Positions 1 to 10,440 of a DNA stretch of 64,000 nucleotides are shown piece after piece. Both the position numbers and the translations under genes were made by a program. The number at the start of each line of letters is the position of its first letter. Within the stretch, counting starts at the first letter, position 1. Source of the stretch: Rhopalosiphum padi (Eukaryota; Arthropoda; Insecta; Hemiptera; Aphididae); the NCBI RefSeq assembly GCF_020882245.1, contig NC_083599.1:73825745-73889744 (forward strand), in the 5' to 3' direction. The notes beneath the pieces are model-generated. The model was not told where the DNA came from, searched no databases, and saw nothing but the letters and a program-made list of their open reading frames with translations.

Positions 1-374
1 TATTAATTGATTCTAATTTTAACATATTTATATAGATAGACGTATAATAGATAACATAAGGTGTCTTAGTAGTTTAGTATTCTTGTAGTCATAAACGGTC
101 TACTGCATACCATTGTCATAATCTACCACCTAATCTACCACTCTACCCCACGTAGCTATCAAATACAGAGTCATTTACACAGTCAAAAATTTAACTCTAA
201 CTTTATCAACGTCCATTTTATTAATTAGTTTTAAAAATAATAATAAAACATTTTACTTGGGTTATGTTAATAAGAAAAAAATAAATTATTGTAATTAGAA
301 ATCGGTATATAATTAGATAAAAATAACGTGCAATTTATGTATTTGTGCTGATTGTTTAAACTAGGTACCTATTA
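1..374. other. AT-rich flank, nothing recognised
   Basis: No open frame of note, splice-bounded exon or terminal-repeat structure was seen here. The sequence is AT-rich and ends where the outer inverted-repeat arm begins. Confidence 0.5.
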
Positions 375-604
375 AATGATGTTTTACTAGGTTTTATACA
401 TACCTATATTCTATAGTATATATTTGTTTTACTATCATTACCTAAATTTATATTATTATTTTTACATTTATTCGTATTTATTCATATTTTAATTAAATAT
501 AATAATATGGCACCTATAAATAGATCGAATATATTATGAGGTATAAAACGAGAGGTAGACCGCATACGACAAGAATACCCTAATAAAACAGTGTTTTCCA
601 AACT
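375..604 (+). repeat. Outer inverted-repeat arm (left)
   Basis: This stretch is nearly identical to the reverse complement of 28318-28546. Paired positions sum to 28921 from 378 to 604 without an indel, and only scattered mismatches were seen by eye. The arm runs from AAATGATGTTTTACTAGG into the first bases of a hAT-like terminal sequence (CAGTGTTTTCCAAAC). About 27.7 kb separates the arms, and the whole retrotransposon/satellite complex lies between them. It may be two dispersed copies of one repeat family rather than the ends of one unit. Confidence 0.8.
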
Positions 605-713
605 TTTTTTTATCGCGGCATATTAAAATTAATTTTTATAAATTGTTTAAATTAAACATCCAAGTTTTCACGGCACACCTATAAATTTTCACGGTATCCT
701 TTAGGAAACACTG
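589..713. mobile_element. Short hAT-like MITE
   Basis: The piece starts CAGTGTTTTCCAAAC and ends TTTAGGAAACACTG, an inverted pair with the CAGTG tips typical of many hAT-superfamily elements. It is 125 bp long and has no coding capacity. The 8-bp flanks (581-588 and 714-721) do not match, so a target duplication is not supported. The left tip also occurs at 28332 on the other strand, where the interior differs. Confidence 0.5.
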
Positions 714-1520
714 CCTTAGATCATTTAGATACCACATTAGTTATTATTATGTAGGTACCTACCTATTATGGTAGAAAACTACCTAGTGACCTAGGTACTA
801 AATACAAATATTTAAAACGGGTATAGTTACTTTTAAAAAGACGCACAATATTGTAGTTATATAATGAGCAGTAGCATAGGTAGGCAATAACAACAAAATA
901 TGAAATAGCGACCAGTCGGAAACGACGGAAACAGAAGTTACAATACCTATTATAAGCGTACTGCGTAACCGCATAGGTATTGCGTAAATGCCGTAAATGT
1001 CTCAAATCTTTCTTGGACAAGAATTATTGTTTCTGCTAGAATAACTTAACAAAAAAATAATAATAAATCTATAATTTAATAAATGGACTGTATATTATAT
1101 TTTCTAGTGTCGACCGATAGATGGTCTGACAACGATTGTACAAAAACCCGTAAACCGGGTGAACACATAACAATAATAATAATAATACAGATAAAGCCAA
1201 GTTTTGGCGATAATAATATATATAGATATAAATGGTGCTCACGCCGTAACATAGGCCCACCTTGAAACACGGTTTCAAAATATAACACATATTGTATAAA
1301 AATAATTAAACAATATAAAAGACTTATTAAATATCAATACATTATAACATACAGGTTGCATACAACTTTACAATAATTAATAACAAATATAATTAACTAA
1401 CAATATTCACCATATACATAAGTAGATAAAAAAAAAACCGAAACATAATACACAATATTATGGGCTATCAGCCTGTCCTTTTAATGAAAATAACAATGGT
1501 TGGTCGTTAGATGACAATAT
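714..1520. other. Non-coding AT-rich stretch
   Basis: Only short low-complexity open frames occur, on both strands over the same bases around 1069-1290, with no domain, splice context or biased codon use. I see nothing functional. Confidence 0.5.
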
Positions 1521-2140
1521 ATATGTATGTCGTATGAATATGGATACCTCATATTTGATAATATTTATAAATAGTGTACTACATTTGTATATTATGTTAA
1601 CTTGAATTACGTATGTATAACAAAAAAATAGTAATAATTTACATAAATAAATATAATTAGCACATAATCTCAGTGTTCAGGTTTGAGGTTTCTACGGGTA
1701 ATGGGCATAGTAATCGGACAGCGCGCCTTTTGGATCCCAAATTAGTATATACCGTAGCCAATCTTACGACCCCGTCAGGCCCTGGGTGAACATCTGTAAC
1801 TTTGCCCAATAACCACTTTAACGGAGGCAAGTTATTTTCCTTTCTTAACACCAGCATGCCAGGTTGAATGGACGGTCCTCTAGATTTTGACGACTTGTTT
1901 CGTCCTTGTAGTTGCCCCAAATACTCCTTGCTCCATCGAGACCAAACGTGTTGGACGAGTTGCTGCACTCTTTGCCACCGAGATAGTCTATTGATAGGCA
2001 CATCTCCCATATCTGGTTCAGGCAGCGCAAGCAGTGAGCTCCCTATCAGAAAATGGAGAGGAGTTAAGACATTTAAATCCACAGGGTCCTCGGATAGAGG
2101 AATTAAAGGACGGGAATTTAGGCAACATTCTATTTGTGTT
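1521..2140 (-). repeat. BEL/Pao 3'-end inverted-repeat arm (left)
   Basis: The reverse complement matches 23874-24500. The pairing sum is constant at 26021 from 1521 through the stop codon at 1657 and beyond, then shifts by 7 because the right copy carries a 7-bp insertion near 24030. The arm covers the integrase C-terminal coding region plus about 136 bp of shared 3' non-coding sequence, possibly the start of an LTR. No complete LTR pair is visible. Confidence 0.85.
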
Positions 2141-2196
2141 ACACAGTCGTCAAAACAAAAATCAGTTTTTATTATCTGAACTATTTCCGGACGCAC
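1657..2196 (-). pseudogene. BEL/Pao copy A: RT palm fused to integrase C-terminus
   Basis: This is the 3' end of a Pao-like pol on the minus strand. The N-terminal stretch (about residues 1-20) is reverse transcriptase around the catalytic Asp pair (reads TDFCFDDCV where the family has a YVDD-type box). It then jumps directly into the integrase C-terminal region (QIECCLNSRPL, HFLIGSSLLALPE, GPDGVVRLATV). That region is the DUF5641-like tail that follows the DDE core in BEL/Pao polyproteins. The RNase H, zinc-binding and DDE core regions are absent, so this is an internal deletion derivative. The deletion junction near 2140 sits at GTGTTACACA, which suggests short-homology joining. The fused frame itself is open for 179 codons. 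A 17-residue RT remnant precedes the junction and no promoter is visible, so I treat it as a defective copy. Confidence 0.85.
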
Positions 2197-2386
2197 TTTA
2201 TTTACATCCGCCGATTAATGAAGACATGCCACAAATAAGAAACTTGCAGGTACCGTTCCGTACATTACCGTACATAATCTATATTTCTTAATTGGCTCAT
2301 TAGGGTCACCACGCCACAATATACGCTGATAATCTCGATCCGCTTTATCAACCCATACCTGACTATACATTTTTTTTATGTCAGCT
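2141..2386 (-). repeat. RT inverted-repeat arm; partner 3310-3554
   Basis: The RT core of copy A is repeated in inverted orientation at 3310-3554 (copy B), with pairing sum 5695-5696. The loop of about 920 bp between the arms holds the linker and peptidase of copy A. Transcripts across this would fold into a long hairpin. Confidence 0.8.
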
Positions 2387-2665
2387 GAAAATGCATATTT
2401 ATGTGTACGAAATCTTGCAACGATTAATACGAGTTCGTCTTGTAATATAGGGCCCTTTAACAATACATCGTTTAGCGATAGTCTTGATTCTGATTTACAC
2501 GAGCTGTCAATACCACTCGTAATTTAGTTGATCAGCTACTATCATTAAGAACACAAGTGTGTGGCATATAATACGTTTTTATTGATAGGTCATTATCCTG
2601 ATTAACCCTTTCCGTACATGTCCCAAATGCTCATACTCTTCCATGAAGCTTTTATACTGACTATA
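2197..2665 (-). pseudogene. BEL/Pao copy A: reverse transcriptase, broken
   Basis: Read on minus, 2463-2215 gives an open RT segment with motif A (FSADIKKMY, catalytic Asp), then the VDKADRDYQR and YRLCTVMYGT blocks of Pao-type RTs. Upstream (about 2524-2665) the same protein continues in other frames (SLNDVLLKGP-like and YEHLGHVRKG-like blocks), so several frameshifts and stops interrupt it. It lies between the pre-RT linker (2666-2929) and the RT-integrase fusion (1657-2196), in normal pol order. Not functional as seen. Confidence 0.8.
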
Positions 2666-2929
2666 TCATTCGGGATTTTTACCAAGACGTCGCTCTAATG
2701 ATAAGAACCTTCTTAGTGCGATATTATATGACTCGCCTAATTTATCTACATTATCGCGAAACGGCAATTTGACGACAAATTTACCCGTTAAATCTATTGA
2801 TACGCTATCTAAAAAATGTTTTCGACACCATTGCATCTTCCGACGTTTCGTCCGTATTTGTAGAAGAACATTTTTCGATTTTCCAAAATTCCTCAATATC
2901 CTTTTCGAAATTTGAATAATTATCTTCAC
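2666..2929 (-). pseudogene. BEL/Pao copy A: linker before RT
   Basis: An 87-codon open frame containing CRKHFLDSVS, GKFVVKLPFRD and ALRRFLSLERRLGKNPE. These blocks lie between the aspartic peptidase (DUF1758) and the RT in Pao-type pol. It is separated from the RT piece by a stop after KNPE and from the peptidase piece by frame breaks. It supports a single decayed pol reading from 3310 down to 1657. Confidence 0.75.
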
Positions 2930-2983
2930 TCATTGCAAGGCCAGCTGTTGAATTGTTTTTTAACGAAAATTAATTTACTGGTC

Positions 2984-3310
2984 CTACAATAATCTACCCA
3001 AACATTGTCTGCTGTAAGTACGGACCCATTGTGTTAAGCTTGAAATTTCCGAGCACATTATTTCCCAATAAGAATCAGCACTGATTAATAAATCTATTAT
3101 ATCGGGCTTAAAAAACCTAGAATCCGCCAACTCAATATCTTTCGGTAAGGACCATTTTTCCGTATCAATATTGTTGATCGGGAGCTTTCCGGTAATTTTT
3201 GGTAATACCAACATATCCATCGTAGTGGAATAATTATTTATACGCGACTTAATAGACGCGGTTACCTGCTACGCGGCACGACTCACGACCTCATTAATGC
3301 CAGTTATTGA
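2984..3310 (-). pseudogene. BEL/Pao copy A: aspartic peptidase (DUF1758) remnant
   Basis: The minus-strand frame at 3220-2984 reads LVLPKITGKLP and FKPDIIDLLI.ADSYWEI, the downstream half of the Pao-family retropepsin/DUF1758 region. The same frame upstream to about 3310 (INNYSTTMDM) extends it but contains a stop. The catalytic DSGA-type loop is not visible because the copy is truncated at 3310, exactly where the opposite-strand copy B begins. Confidence 0.7.
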
Positions 3311-3675
3311 GCTGACATAAATAAATGTATAGTCAGGTATGGGTTGATAAAGCGGATCGAGATTATCAGCGTATATTGTGGCGTGGTGACCCTAATGAGC
3401 CAATTAAGAAGTATAGATTATGTACGGTAATGTACGGAACGGTACCTGCAAGTTTCTTATTTGTGGCATGTCTTCATTAATCGGCGGATGTAAATAAAGT
3501 GCGTCCGGAAATAGCTCAGATAAAAAAAACTGATTTTTGTGTTGACGATTGTATAACGGGTGCATCAATCTTATCGGTGGCTTTAAATTTGCGTAATGAA
3601 TTGATTACATGTTTAAGTAACAATGGATTTGAATTAAACAAATGGACGGCTAATCATGCCGATTTATTGAAATAG
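3310..3675 (+). pseudogene. BEL/Pao copy B: reverse transcriptase fragment
   Basis: From 3328 the plus strand reads the same RT as copy A: VDKADRDYQR, YGTVPASF, then TDFCVDDCITGAS (Asp pair intact, Tyr of the usual YVDD replaced by Cys) and FELNKWTANH. One in-frame TAA follows the ACLH block and a TAG closes it at 3673-3675. A one-base loss in the motif A region (3321-3327) breaks the frame upstream. The rest of copy B resumes at 22301, beyond the 18.6-kb insertion. About 500 bp of RT connection sequence expected between the two parts is missing. Confidence 0.8.
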
Positions 3676-3706
3676 TATATACTAGTTCCTAATGAGATAG
3701 CACTAT

Positions 3707-3752
3707 AGTAGTATAAAAAGGGGGATTCAAACACCTGACCCTGACCCTGACC
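3707..3752 (+). repeat. Left terminal inverted repeat
   Basis: 46 bp from AGTAGTATAAAAAGGG through three CCTGAC-type repeats. Its reverse complement aligns to 22245-22296 with a few mismatches and a 6-bp length difference in the hexamer run. Confidence 0.85.
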
Positions 3753-3963
3753 ATCACGTACGTCACAATCCCGCCACCGCCGCCCGATCCGCTACGTACG
3801 TGACGTCACCCTGACACTGACCATTACCCTGACCCACCGGCGACTCAGCAACGCCACATCCCCGCAAAAGCCTTCGCACGCAGCCACCACCACCCGATCG
3901 CGAACGTGCGCGACATATCAGTTATCATATATTTAAAAAATTTACCCCCGCCTTACCCGCCAC
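3753..3963 (+). promoter_or_regulatory. Subterminal GC-rich DNA and possible promoter
   Basis: A GC-rich, CpG-containing block (CCGCCACCGCCGCCC, ACGTACGTGACGTCACC) is followed by an insect-type initiator word TCAGTT at 3918-3923. The ATG at 3964 has a favourable context (CGCCACATGA). The palindromic TGACGTCA resembles a CRE/ATF site. Promoter function is inference from words and position only. Confidence 0.35.
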
Positions 3964-5398
3964 ATGAAGATTATGATTACTAGGTAAGTAAGTAGATGTA
4001 TTTTAATAGTATTTTTAATCCATAATTATTTTCTTAATTTTAAAATTATACAGAAATATTGAACTCAAAAACCAAAGTAACCAAAGTAAAATTTTAAAAT
4101 TATAATAGTTTTATGTTGTCCCATTCCACCATATATAGTTATCAAATCGATATTATTACTATGGTAATCTTTGGACATGACATAATATTATTTGTATTTT
4201 ATGATTTCTAAGTGTAATATATATGTGGTTGTGTCTGTGGCGTTTCGATTTAATTATAGCTACATAAAAAATTATTGTTAAATGTAATAATAAAATTATA
4301 AAAAACAACAAAATATTTATGATTTTTATATCATACATTAATATAAAGTGTACTTGCGAGAATATTTAATAAGTTAACATTTACTCACAAATTTCTTACC
4401 GTATGGCAACTTGCAAAGATTCTTAATATTTTCTGCACTTGACACAACGTCCAATTTGCCAATGTCTTCGAGAAACATATTTGCCATTTCAAAACTAAAC
4501 AACATACAGACGATATAAACTGAATGTTCTTTTACTTGTGAATATAAATATTTCCTTTATATCTTACGTAGAAAGTCCATGAAAATCACCAAACATGCAC
4601 CGCACACCAAATGATTCAGCCTGAATCAGGGTCAGGGTGACATCACGTAAGTAGCAGATCGGCGATAGAGGCGGGATGCATGGCCTTCCGATTCCCCGTT
4701 AACTCGGTTTTTACCCACTGTTTTTTCAAATGTTGTCCGTCCCTATATTACCTGCACGTGACCGAGGTATTTTTCAAAAAATAAAATTGAAATCTTAAAC
4801 TTCATAGGTCATTTTGGCTTGATCTAATAACATATTATAATTTGTAAGGAATAACATTTATAGAGGTTACATCTATACAAAAAATGCTTAGTAACACTGT
4901 TCAAATGTCATCAGCAGGAAACATATTTTAAAAAAATGATAAATTTATTTTGATGTTTCAATTATTAACATAATAATGTAATTTTATCACAGCCCAAGCA
5001 AGGTCAGCAAAAAACTCAGCGGTTCAAATTCTAAATCTGAAGAACAAAAAGAGGAAAACCAGGAGTATGTTGTGAAAAAAATTTTGGTTAAGCGTACAAG
5101 ATATAGCAAGGTGGAATACCTTATCAAATGGAAAGGTTACAGTGATTTTGAAAATTCTTGGGAACATTATAGGGACATCATGTACCTAGCGGAACGGGCA
5201 GCAAACTGTTCAACAGAGCGTTCATTTTCATGCTTAAAACGAATAAAAACGTACTTGCGTTCACAAATAAAACAAGAAAGATTAAACAGCATGGCAATTC
5301 TAACAATTGAGTCAAGTCTTCTTGTTTCATTACTATATGAAGATATTATAAAATCGTATGCAAATAAAACGGCAAGAAGTCAACTTTTAAAGTTATAA
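3964..5398 (+). CDS. Predicted two-exon chromodomain-hAT dimerisation protein
   Basis: Predicted by hand. Exon 1 is 3964-3983 (ATG, seven codons started), ending AG followed by GTAAGT, a strong donor. Exon 2 is 4993-5398, preceded by TTTTATCACAG. The phases match (two bases plus one), giving a 141-residue protein. Residues about 8-30 are a Ser/Lys/Glu-rich lead like the HP1 N-terminus. Residues about 31-64 are an HP1/CBX-type chromodomain (EYVVKKIL, KVEYLIKWKGY, NSWE), with aromatic-cage residues Y32, W53 and Y56 at the same spacing as Drosophila HP1. Right after WE the usual PEENL helix is replaced. Residues about 78-113 (NCSTERSFS, RIKTYLRS, QERLN) are the hAT C-terminal dimerisation motif as in ZMYM-like transposases. 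BED finger and catalytic core are absent. A nuclear methyl-lysine-binding or dimerising role is inference, and expression is unproven. Confidence 0.5.
4400..4519 (-). pseudogene. Captured exon resembling EDRF1
   Basis: Minus-strand reading gives an open 120-bp block bounded by an AG acceptor (ACATTCAG) and a donor after CCATACG (GTAAGAA). Its phase is symmetrical: two leading bases, 39 codons, one trailing base. It reads FSFEMANMFLEDIG, then KLDVVSSAENIKNL and KLPYG. This matches the conserved N-terminal region of EDRF1 (erythroid differentiation-related factor 1; DVVSDSENIKKLLKIPYS in vertebrates) as I remember it. EDRF1 is a large protein of over 1000 residues, so this is one exon only. It sits inside the TIR element, opposite in strand to the chromodomain gene and within its first intron. 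A transposon-captured host exon fits best. A database search is needed to confirm the family. Confidence 0.55.
4618..4677 (-). repeat. Internal inverted copy of the subterminal region
   Basis: The reverse complement (ATCCCGCC...GATCTGCTACTTACGTGATGTCACCCTGACC) aligns to 3769-3826 near the left tip. It marks what was probably the subterminal part of the right end of an earlier, roughly 1-kb element. The satellite now lies between this block and the present right tip at 22245-22296. Confidence 0.7.
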
Positions 5399-5673
5399 TA
5401 GTTAAGTTAAGTTTAGATATATTATAGATTAGGTATTTTGAAGGGGTATTGTAACTTTTTCACCTATTATAGGAGCAGCAAATTTTTGGTGCCTATAGCC
5501 GTAAAAAAGATAAATCCGCTTCTGGTAAGGAATAACATTTATAGAGGTTACATCAATACAAAAAATGCTTAGTAACACTGTTCAAATGTCATCAGCAGGA
5601 AACATATTTAAAATAAATGATAAATTTATTTTGATGTTTCAATTATTAACATAATAATGTAATTTTATCACAG

Positions 5674-6079
5674 CCCAAGCAAGGTCAGCAAAAAACTCAG
5701 CGGTTCAAATTCTAAATCTGAAGAACAATAAGAGGAAAACCAGGAGTATGTTGTGAAAAAAATTTTGGATAAGCATACAAGATATAGCAAGGTGGAATAC
5801 CTAATCAAATGGAAAGGTTACAGTGATTTTGAAAATTCCTGGGAACATTATAGGTACATCGTGTACCTAGCGGAACAGGCAGCAAACTGTTCAACAGAGC
5901 GTTCATTTTCATGTTTAAAACGAATAAAAACGTACTTGCGTTCACAAATAAAACAAGAAAGATTAAACAGCATGGCAATTCTAACAATTGAGTCAAGTCT
6001 TCTTGTTTCATTACTATATGAAGATATTATAAAATCGTATGCAAATAAAACGGCAAGAAGTCAACTTTTAAAGTTATAA
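5674..6079 (+). pseudogene. Unit 2 exon (DKH type, linker stop)
   Basis: CAATAAG instead of CAAAAAG puts TAA in the lead before the chromodomain. Downstream frame is open and reads LDKHT, YIVYLAEQA. Preceded by the private variant CATCAATACA, shared with unit 4. Confidence 0.8.
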
Positions 6080-6354
6080 TAGTTAAGTTAAGTTTAGATA
6101 TATTATAGATTAGGTATTTTGAAGGGGTATTGTAACTTTTTCACCTATTATAGGAGCGGCAAATTTTTGGTGCCTATAGCCGTAAAAAAGATAAATCCGC
6201 TTCTGGTAAGGAATAACATTTATAGAGGTTACATCTATACAAAAAATGCTTAGTAACACTGTTCAAATGTCATCAGCAGGAAACATATTTAAAATAAATG
6301 ATAAATTTATTTTGATGTTTCAATTATTAACATAATAATGTAATTTTATCACAG

Positions 6355-6760
6355 CCCAAGCAAGGTCAGCAAAAAACTCAGCGGTTCAAATTCTAAATCT
6401 GAAGAACAAAAAGAGGAAAACCAGGAGTATGTTGTGAAAAAAATTTTGGTTAAGCGTACAAGATATAGCAAGGTGGAATACCTTATCAAATGGAAAGGTT
6501 ACAGTGATTTTGAAAATTCCTGGGAACATTATAGGTACATCGTGTACCTAGCGGAACAGGAAGCAAACTGTTCAACAGAGCGTTCATTTTCATGCTTAAA
6601 ACGAATAAAAACGTACTTGCGTTCACAAATAAAACAAGAAAGATTAAACAGCATGGCAATTCTAACAATTGAGTCAAGTCTTCTTGTTTCATTACTATAT
6701 GAAGATATTATAAAATCGTATGCAAATAAAACGGCAAGAAGTCAACTTTTAAAGTTATAA
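6355..6760 (+). CDS. Unit 3 exon, open
   Basis: Open from the acceptor to the stop. Mosaic: VKRT beginning with YIVYLAEQE middle. The EQEAN variant recurs in unit 7. Confidence 0.5.
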
Positions 6761-7035
6761 TAGTTAAGTTAAGTTTAGATATATTATAGATTAGGTATTT
6801 TGAAGGGGTATTGTAACTTTTTCACCTATTATAGGAGCAGCAAATTTTTGGTGCCTATAGCCGTAAAAAAGATAAATCCGCTTCTGGTAAGGAATAACAT
6901 TTATAGAGGTTACATCAATACAAAAAATGCTTAGTAACACTGTTCAAATGTCATCAGCAGGAAACATATTTAAAATAAATGATAAATTTATTTTGATGTT
7001 TCAATTATTAACATAATAATGTAATTTTATCACAG

Positions 7036-7441
7036 CCCAAGCAAGGTCAGCAAAAAACTCAGCGGTTCAAATTCTAAATCTGAAGAACAATAAGAGGAAA
7101 ACCAGGAGTATGTTGTGAAAAAAATTTTGGATAAGCATACAAGATATAGCAAGGTGGAATACCTAATCAAATGGAAAGGTTACAGTGATTTTGAAAATTC
7201 CTGGGAACATTATAGGTACATCGTGTACCTAGCGGAACAGGCAGCAAACTGTTCAACAGAGCGTTCATTTTCATGTTTAAAACGAATAAAAACGTACTTG
7301 CGTTCACAAATAAAACAAGAAAGATTAAACAGCATGGCAATTCTAACAATTGAGTCAAGTCTTCTTGTTTCATTACTATATGAAGATATTATAAAATCGT
7401 ATGCAAATAAAACGGCAAGAAGTCAACTTTTAAAGTTATAA
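7036..7441 (+). pseudogene. Unit 4 exon (DKH type, linker stop)
   Basis: Linker TAA present. Otherwise the same as unit 2, including the CATCAATACA intron variant, so units 1-2 and 3-4 look like a duplicated pair. Confidence 0.8.
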
Positions 7442-7716
7442 TAGTTAAGTTAAGTTTAGATATATTATAGATTAGGTATTTTGAAGGGGTATTGTAACTT
7501 TTTCACCTATTATAGGAGCGGCAAATTTTTGGTGCCTATAGCCGTAAAAAAGATAAATCCGCTTCTGGTAAGGAATAACATTTATAGAGGTTACATCTAT
7601 ACAAAAAATGCTTAGTAACACTGTTCAAATGTCATCAGCAGGAAACATATTTAAAATAAATGATAAATTTATTTTGATGTTTCAATTATTAACATAATAA
7701 TGTAATTTTATCACAG

Positions 7717-8122
7717 CCCAAGCAAGGTCAGCAAAAAACTCAGCGGTTCAAATTCTAAATCTGAAGAACAAAAAGAGGAAAACCAGGAGTATGTTGTGAA
7801 AAAAATTTTGGTTAAGCGTACAAGATATAGCAAGGTGGAATACCTTATCAAATGGAAAGGTTACAGTGATTTTGAAAATTCCTGGGAACATTATAGGTAC
7901 ATCGTGTACCTAGCGGAACAGGCAGCAAACTGTTCAACAGAGCGTTCATTTTCATGTTTAAAACGAATAAAAACGTACTTGCGTTCACAAATAAAACAAG
8001 AAAGATTAAACAGCATGGCAATTCTAACAATTGAGTCAAGTCTTCTTGTTTCATTACTATATGAAGATATTACAAAATCGTATGCAAATAAAACGGCAAG
8101 AAGTCAACTTTTAAAGTTATAA
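7717..8122 (+). CDS. Unit 5 exon, open
   Basis: VKRT start with YIVYLAEQA. Private Ile-to-Thr change in the C-terminal EDIIKS block (reads EDITKS). Confidence 0.5.
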
Positions 8123-8397
8123 TAGTTAAGTTAAGTTTAGATATATTATAGATTAGGTATTTTGAAGGGGTATTGTAACTTTTTCACCTATTATAGGAGC
8201 GGCAAATTTTTGGTGCCTATAGCCGTAAAAAAGATAAATCCGCTTCTGGTAAGGAATAACATTTATAGAGGTTACATCTATACAAAAAATGCTTAGTAAC
8301 ACTGTTCAAATGTCATCAGCAGGAAACATATTTAAAATAAATGATAAATTTATTTTGATGTTTCAATTATTAACATAATAATGTAATTTTATCACAG

Positions 8398-8803
8398 CCC
8401 AAGCAAGGTCAGCAAAAAACTCAGCGGTTCAAATTCTAAATCTGAAGAACAAAAAGAGGAAAACCAGGAGTATGTTGTGAAAAAAATTTTGGTTAAGCGT
8501 ACAAGATATAGCAAGGTGGAATACCTTATCAAATGGAAAGGTTACAGTGATTTTGAAAATTCTTGGGAACATTATAGGTACATCGTGTACCTAGCGGAAC
8601 AGGCAGCAAACTGTTCAACAGAGCGTTCATTTTCATGTTTAAAACGAATAAAAACGTACTTGCGTTCACAAATAAAACAAGAAAGATTAAACAGCATGGC
8701 AATTCTAACAATTGAGTCAAGTCTTCTTGTTTCATTACTATATGAAGATATTATAAAATCGTATGCAAATAAAACGGCAAGAAGTCAACTTTTAAAGTTA
8801 TAA
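8398..8803 (+). CDS. Unit 6 exon, open
   Basis: VKRT start with YIVYLAEQA. Silent TCT for Ser before the WE of the chromodomain, as in the RDIM-type units, so it appears recombinant. Confidence 0.5.
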
Positions 8804-9078
8804 TAGTTAAGTTAAGTTTAGATATATTATAGATTAGGTATTTTGAAGGGGTATTGTAACTTTTTCACCTATTATAGGAGCGGCAAATTTTTGGTGCCTA
8901 TAGCCGTAAAAAAGATAAATCCGCTTCTGGTAAGGAATAACATTTATAGAGGTTACATCTATACAAAAAATGCTTAGTAACACTGTTCAAATGTCATCAG
9001 CAGGAAACATATTTAAAATAAATGATAAATTTATTTTGATGTTTCAATTATTAACATAATAATGTAATTTTATCACAG

Positions 9079-9484
9079 CCCAAGCAAGGTCAGCAAAAAA
9101 CTCAGCGGTTCAAATTCTAAATCTGAAGAACAAAAAGAGGAAAACCAGGAGTATGTTGTGAAAAAAATTTTGGTTAAGCGTACAAGATATAGCAAGGTGG
9201 AATACCTTATCAAATGGAAAGGTTACAGTGATTTTGAAAATTCCTGGGAACATTATAGGTACATCGTGTACCTAGCGGAACAGGAAGCAAACTGTTCAAC
9301 AGAGCGTTCATTTTCATGCTTAAAACGAATAAAAACGTACTTGCGTTCACAAATAAAACAAGAAAGATTAAACAGCATGGCAATTCTAACAATTGAGTCA
9401 AGTCTTCTTGTTTCATTACTATATGAAGATATTATAAAATCGTATGCAAATAAAACGGCAAGAAGTCAACTTTTAAAGTTATAA
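9079..9484 (+). CDS. Unit 7 exon, open
   Basis: Same protein as unit 3 (EQEAN) and the same GGAGCAGC variant after the stop, four units away. Confidence 0.5.
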
Positions 9485-9759
9485 TAGTTAAGTTAAGTTT
9501 AGATATATTATAGATTAGGTATTTTGAAGGGGTATTGTAACTTTTTCACCTATTATAGGAGCAGCAAATTTTTGGTGCCTATAGCCGTAAAAAAGATAAA
9601 TCCGCTTCTGGTAAGGAATAACATTTATAGAGGTTACATCTATACAAAAAATGCTTAGTAACACTGTTCAAATGTCATCAGCAGGAAACATATTTAAAAT
9701 AAATGATAAATTTATTTTGATGTTTCAATTATTAACATAATAATGTAATTTTATCACAG

Positions 9760-10165
9760 CCCAAGCAAGGTCAGCAAAAAACTCAGCGGTTCAAATTCTA
9801 AATCTGAAGAACAATAAGAGGAAAACCAGGAGTATGTTGTGAAAAAAATTTTGGATAAGCATACAAGATATAGCAAGGTGGAATACCTAATCAAATGGAA
9901 AGGTTACAGTGATTTTGAAAATTCCTGGGAACATTATAGGTACATCGTGTACCTAGCGGAACAGGCAGCAAACTGTTCAACAGAGCGTTCATTTTCATGT
10001 TTAAAACGAATAAAAACGTACTTGCGTTCACAAATAAAACAAGAAAGATTAAACAGCATGGCAATTCTAACAATTGAGTCAAGTCTTCTTGTTTCATTAC
10101 TATATGAAGATATTATAAAATCGTATGCAAATAAAACGGCAAGAAGTCAACTTTTAAAGTTATAA
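9760..10165 (+). pseudogene. Unit 8 exon (DKH type, linker stop)
   Basis: Linker TAA. Protein downstream is identical to units 2 and 4. Confidence 0.8.
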
Positions 10166-10440
10166 TAGTTAAGTTAAGTTTAGATATATTATAGATTAGG
10201 TATTTTGAAGGGGTATTGTAACTTTTTCACCTATTATAGGAGCGGCAAATTTTTGGTGCCTATAGCCGTAAAAAAGATAAATCCGCTTCTGGTAAGGAAT
10301 AACATTTATAGAGGTTACATCTATACAAAAAATGCTTAGTAACATTGTTCAAATGTCATCAGCAGGAAACATATTTTAAAAAAATGATAAATTTATTTTG
10401 ATGTTTCAATTATTAACATAATAATGTAATTTTATCACAG

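Noticed and set aside
3704..3706. TAT as a firm target duplication of the large element
   Set aside because: Three bases in AT-rich DNA can match by chance, and 8-bp flanks differ.
3730..3752. Telomere-like (CCCTGA)n run
   Set aside because: The insect telomere repeat is TTAGG; the run is short and mirrored at the other end, so it is part of the terminal repeat.
5072..5398. Unit proteins starting at GTG
   Set aside because: GTG is not a normal start in an animal nuclear genome. The open frame continues upstream to the acceptor, so these are exons, not complete genes.
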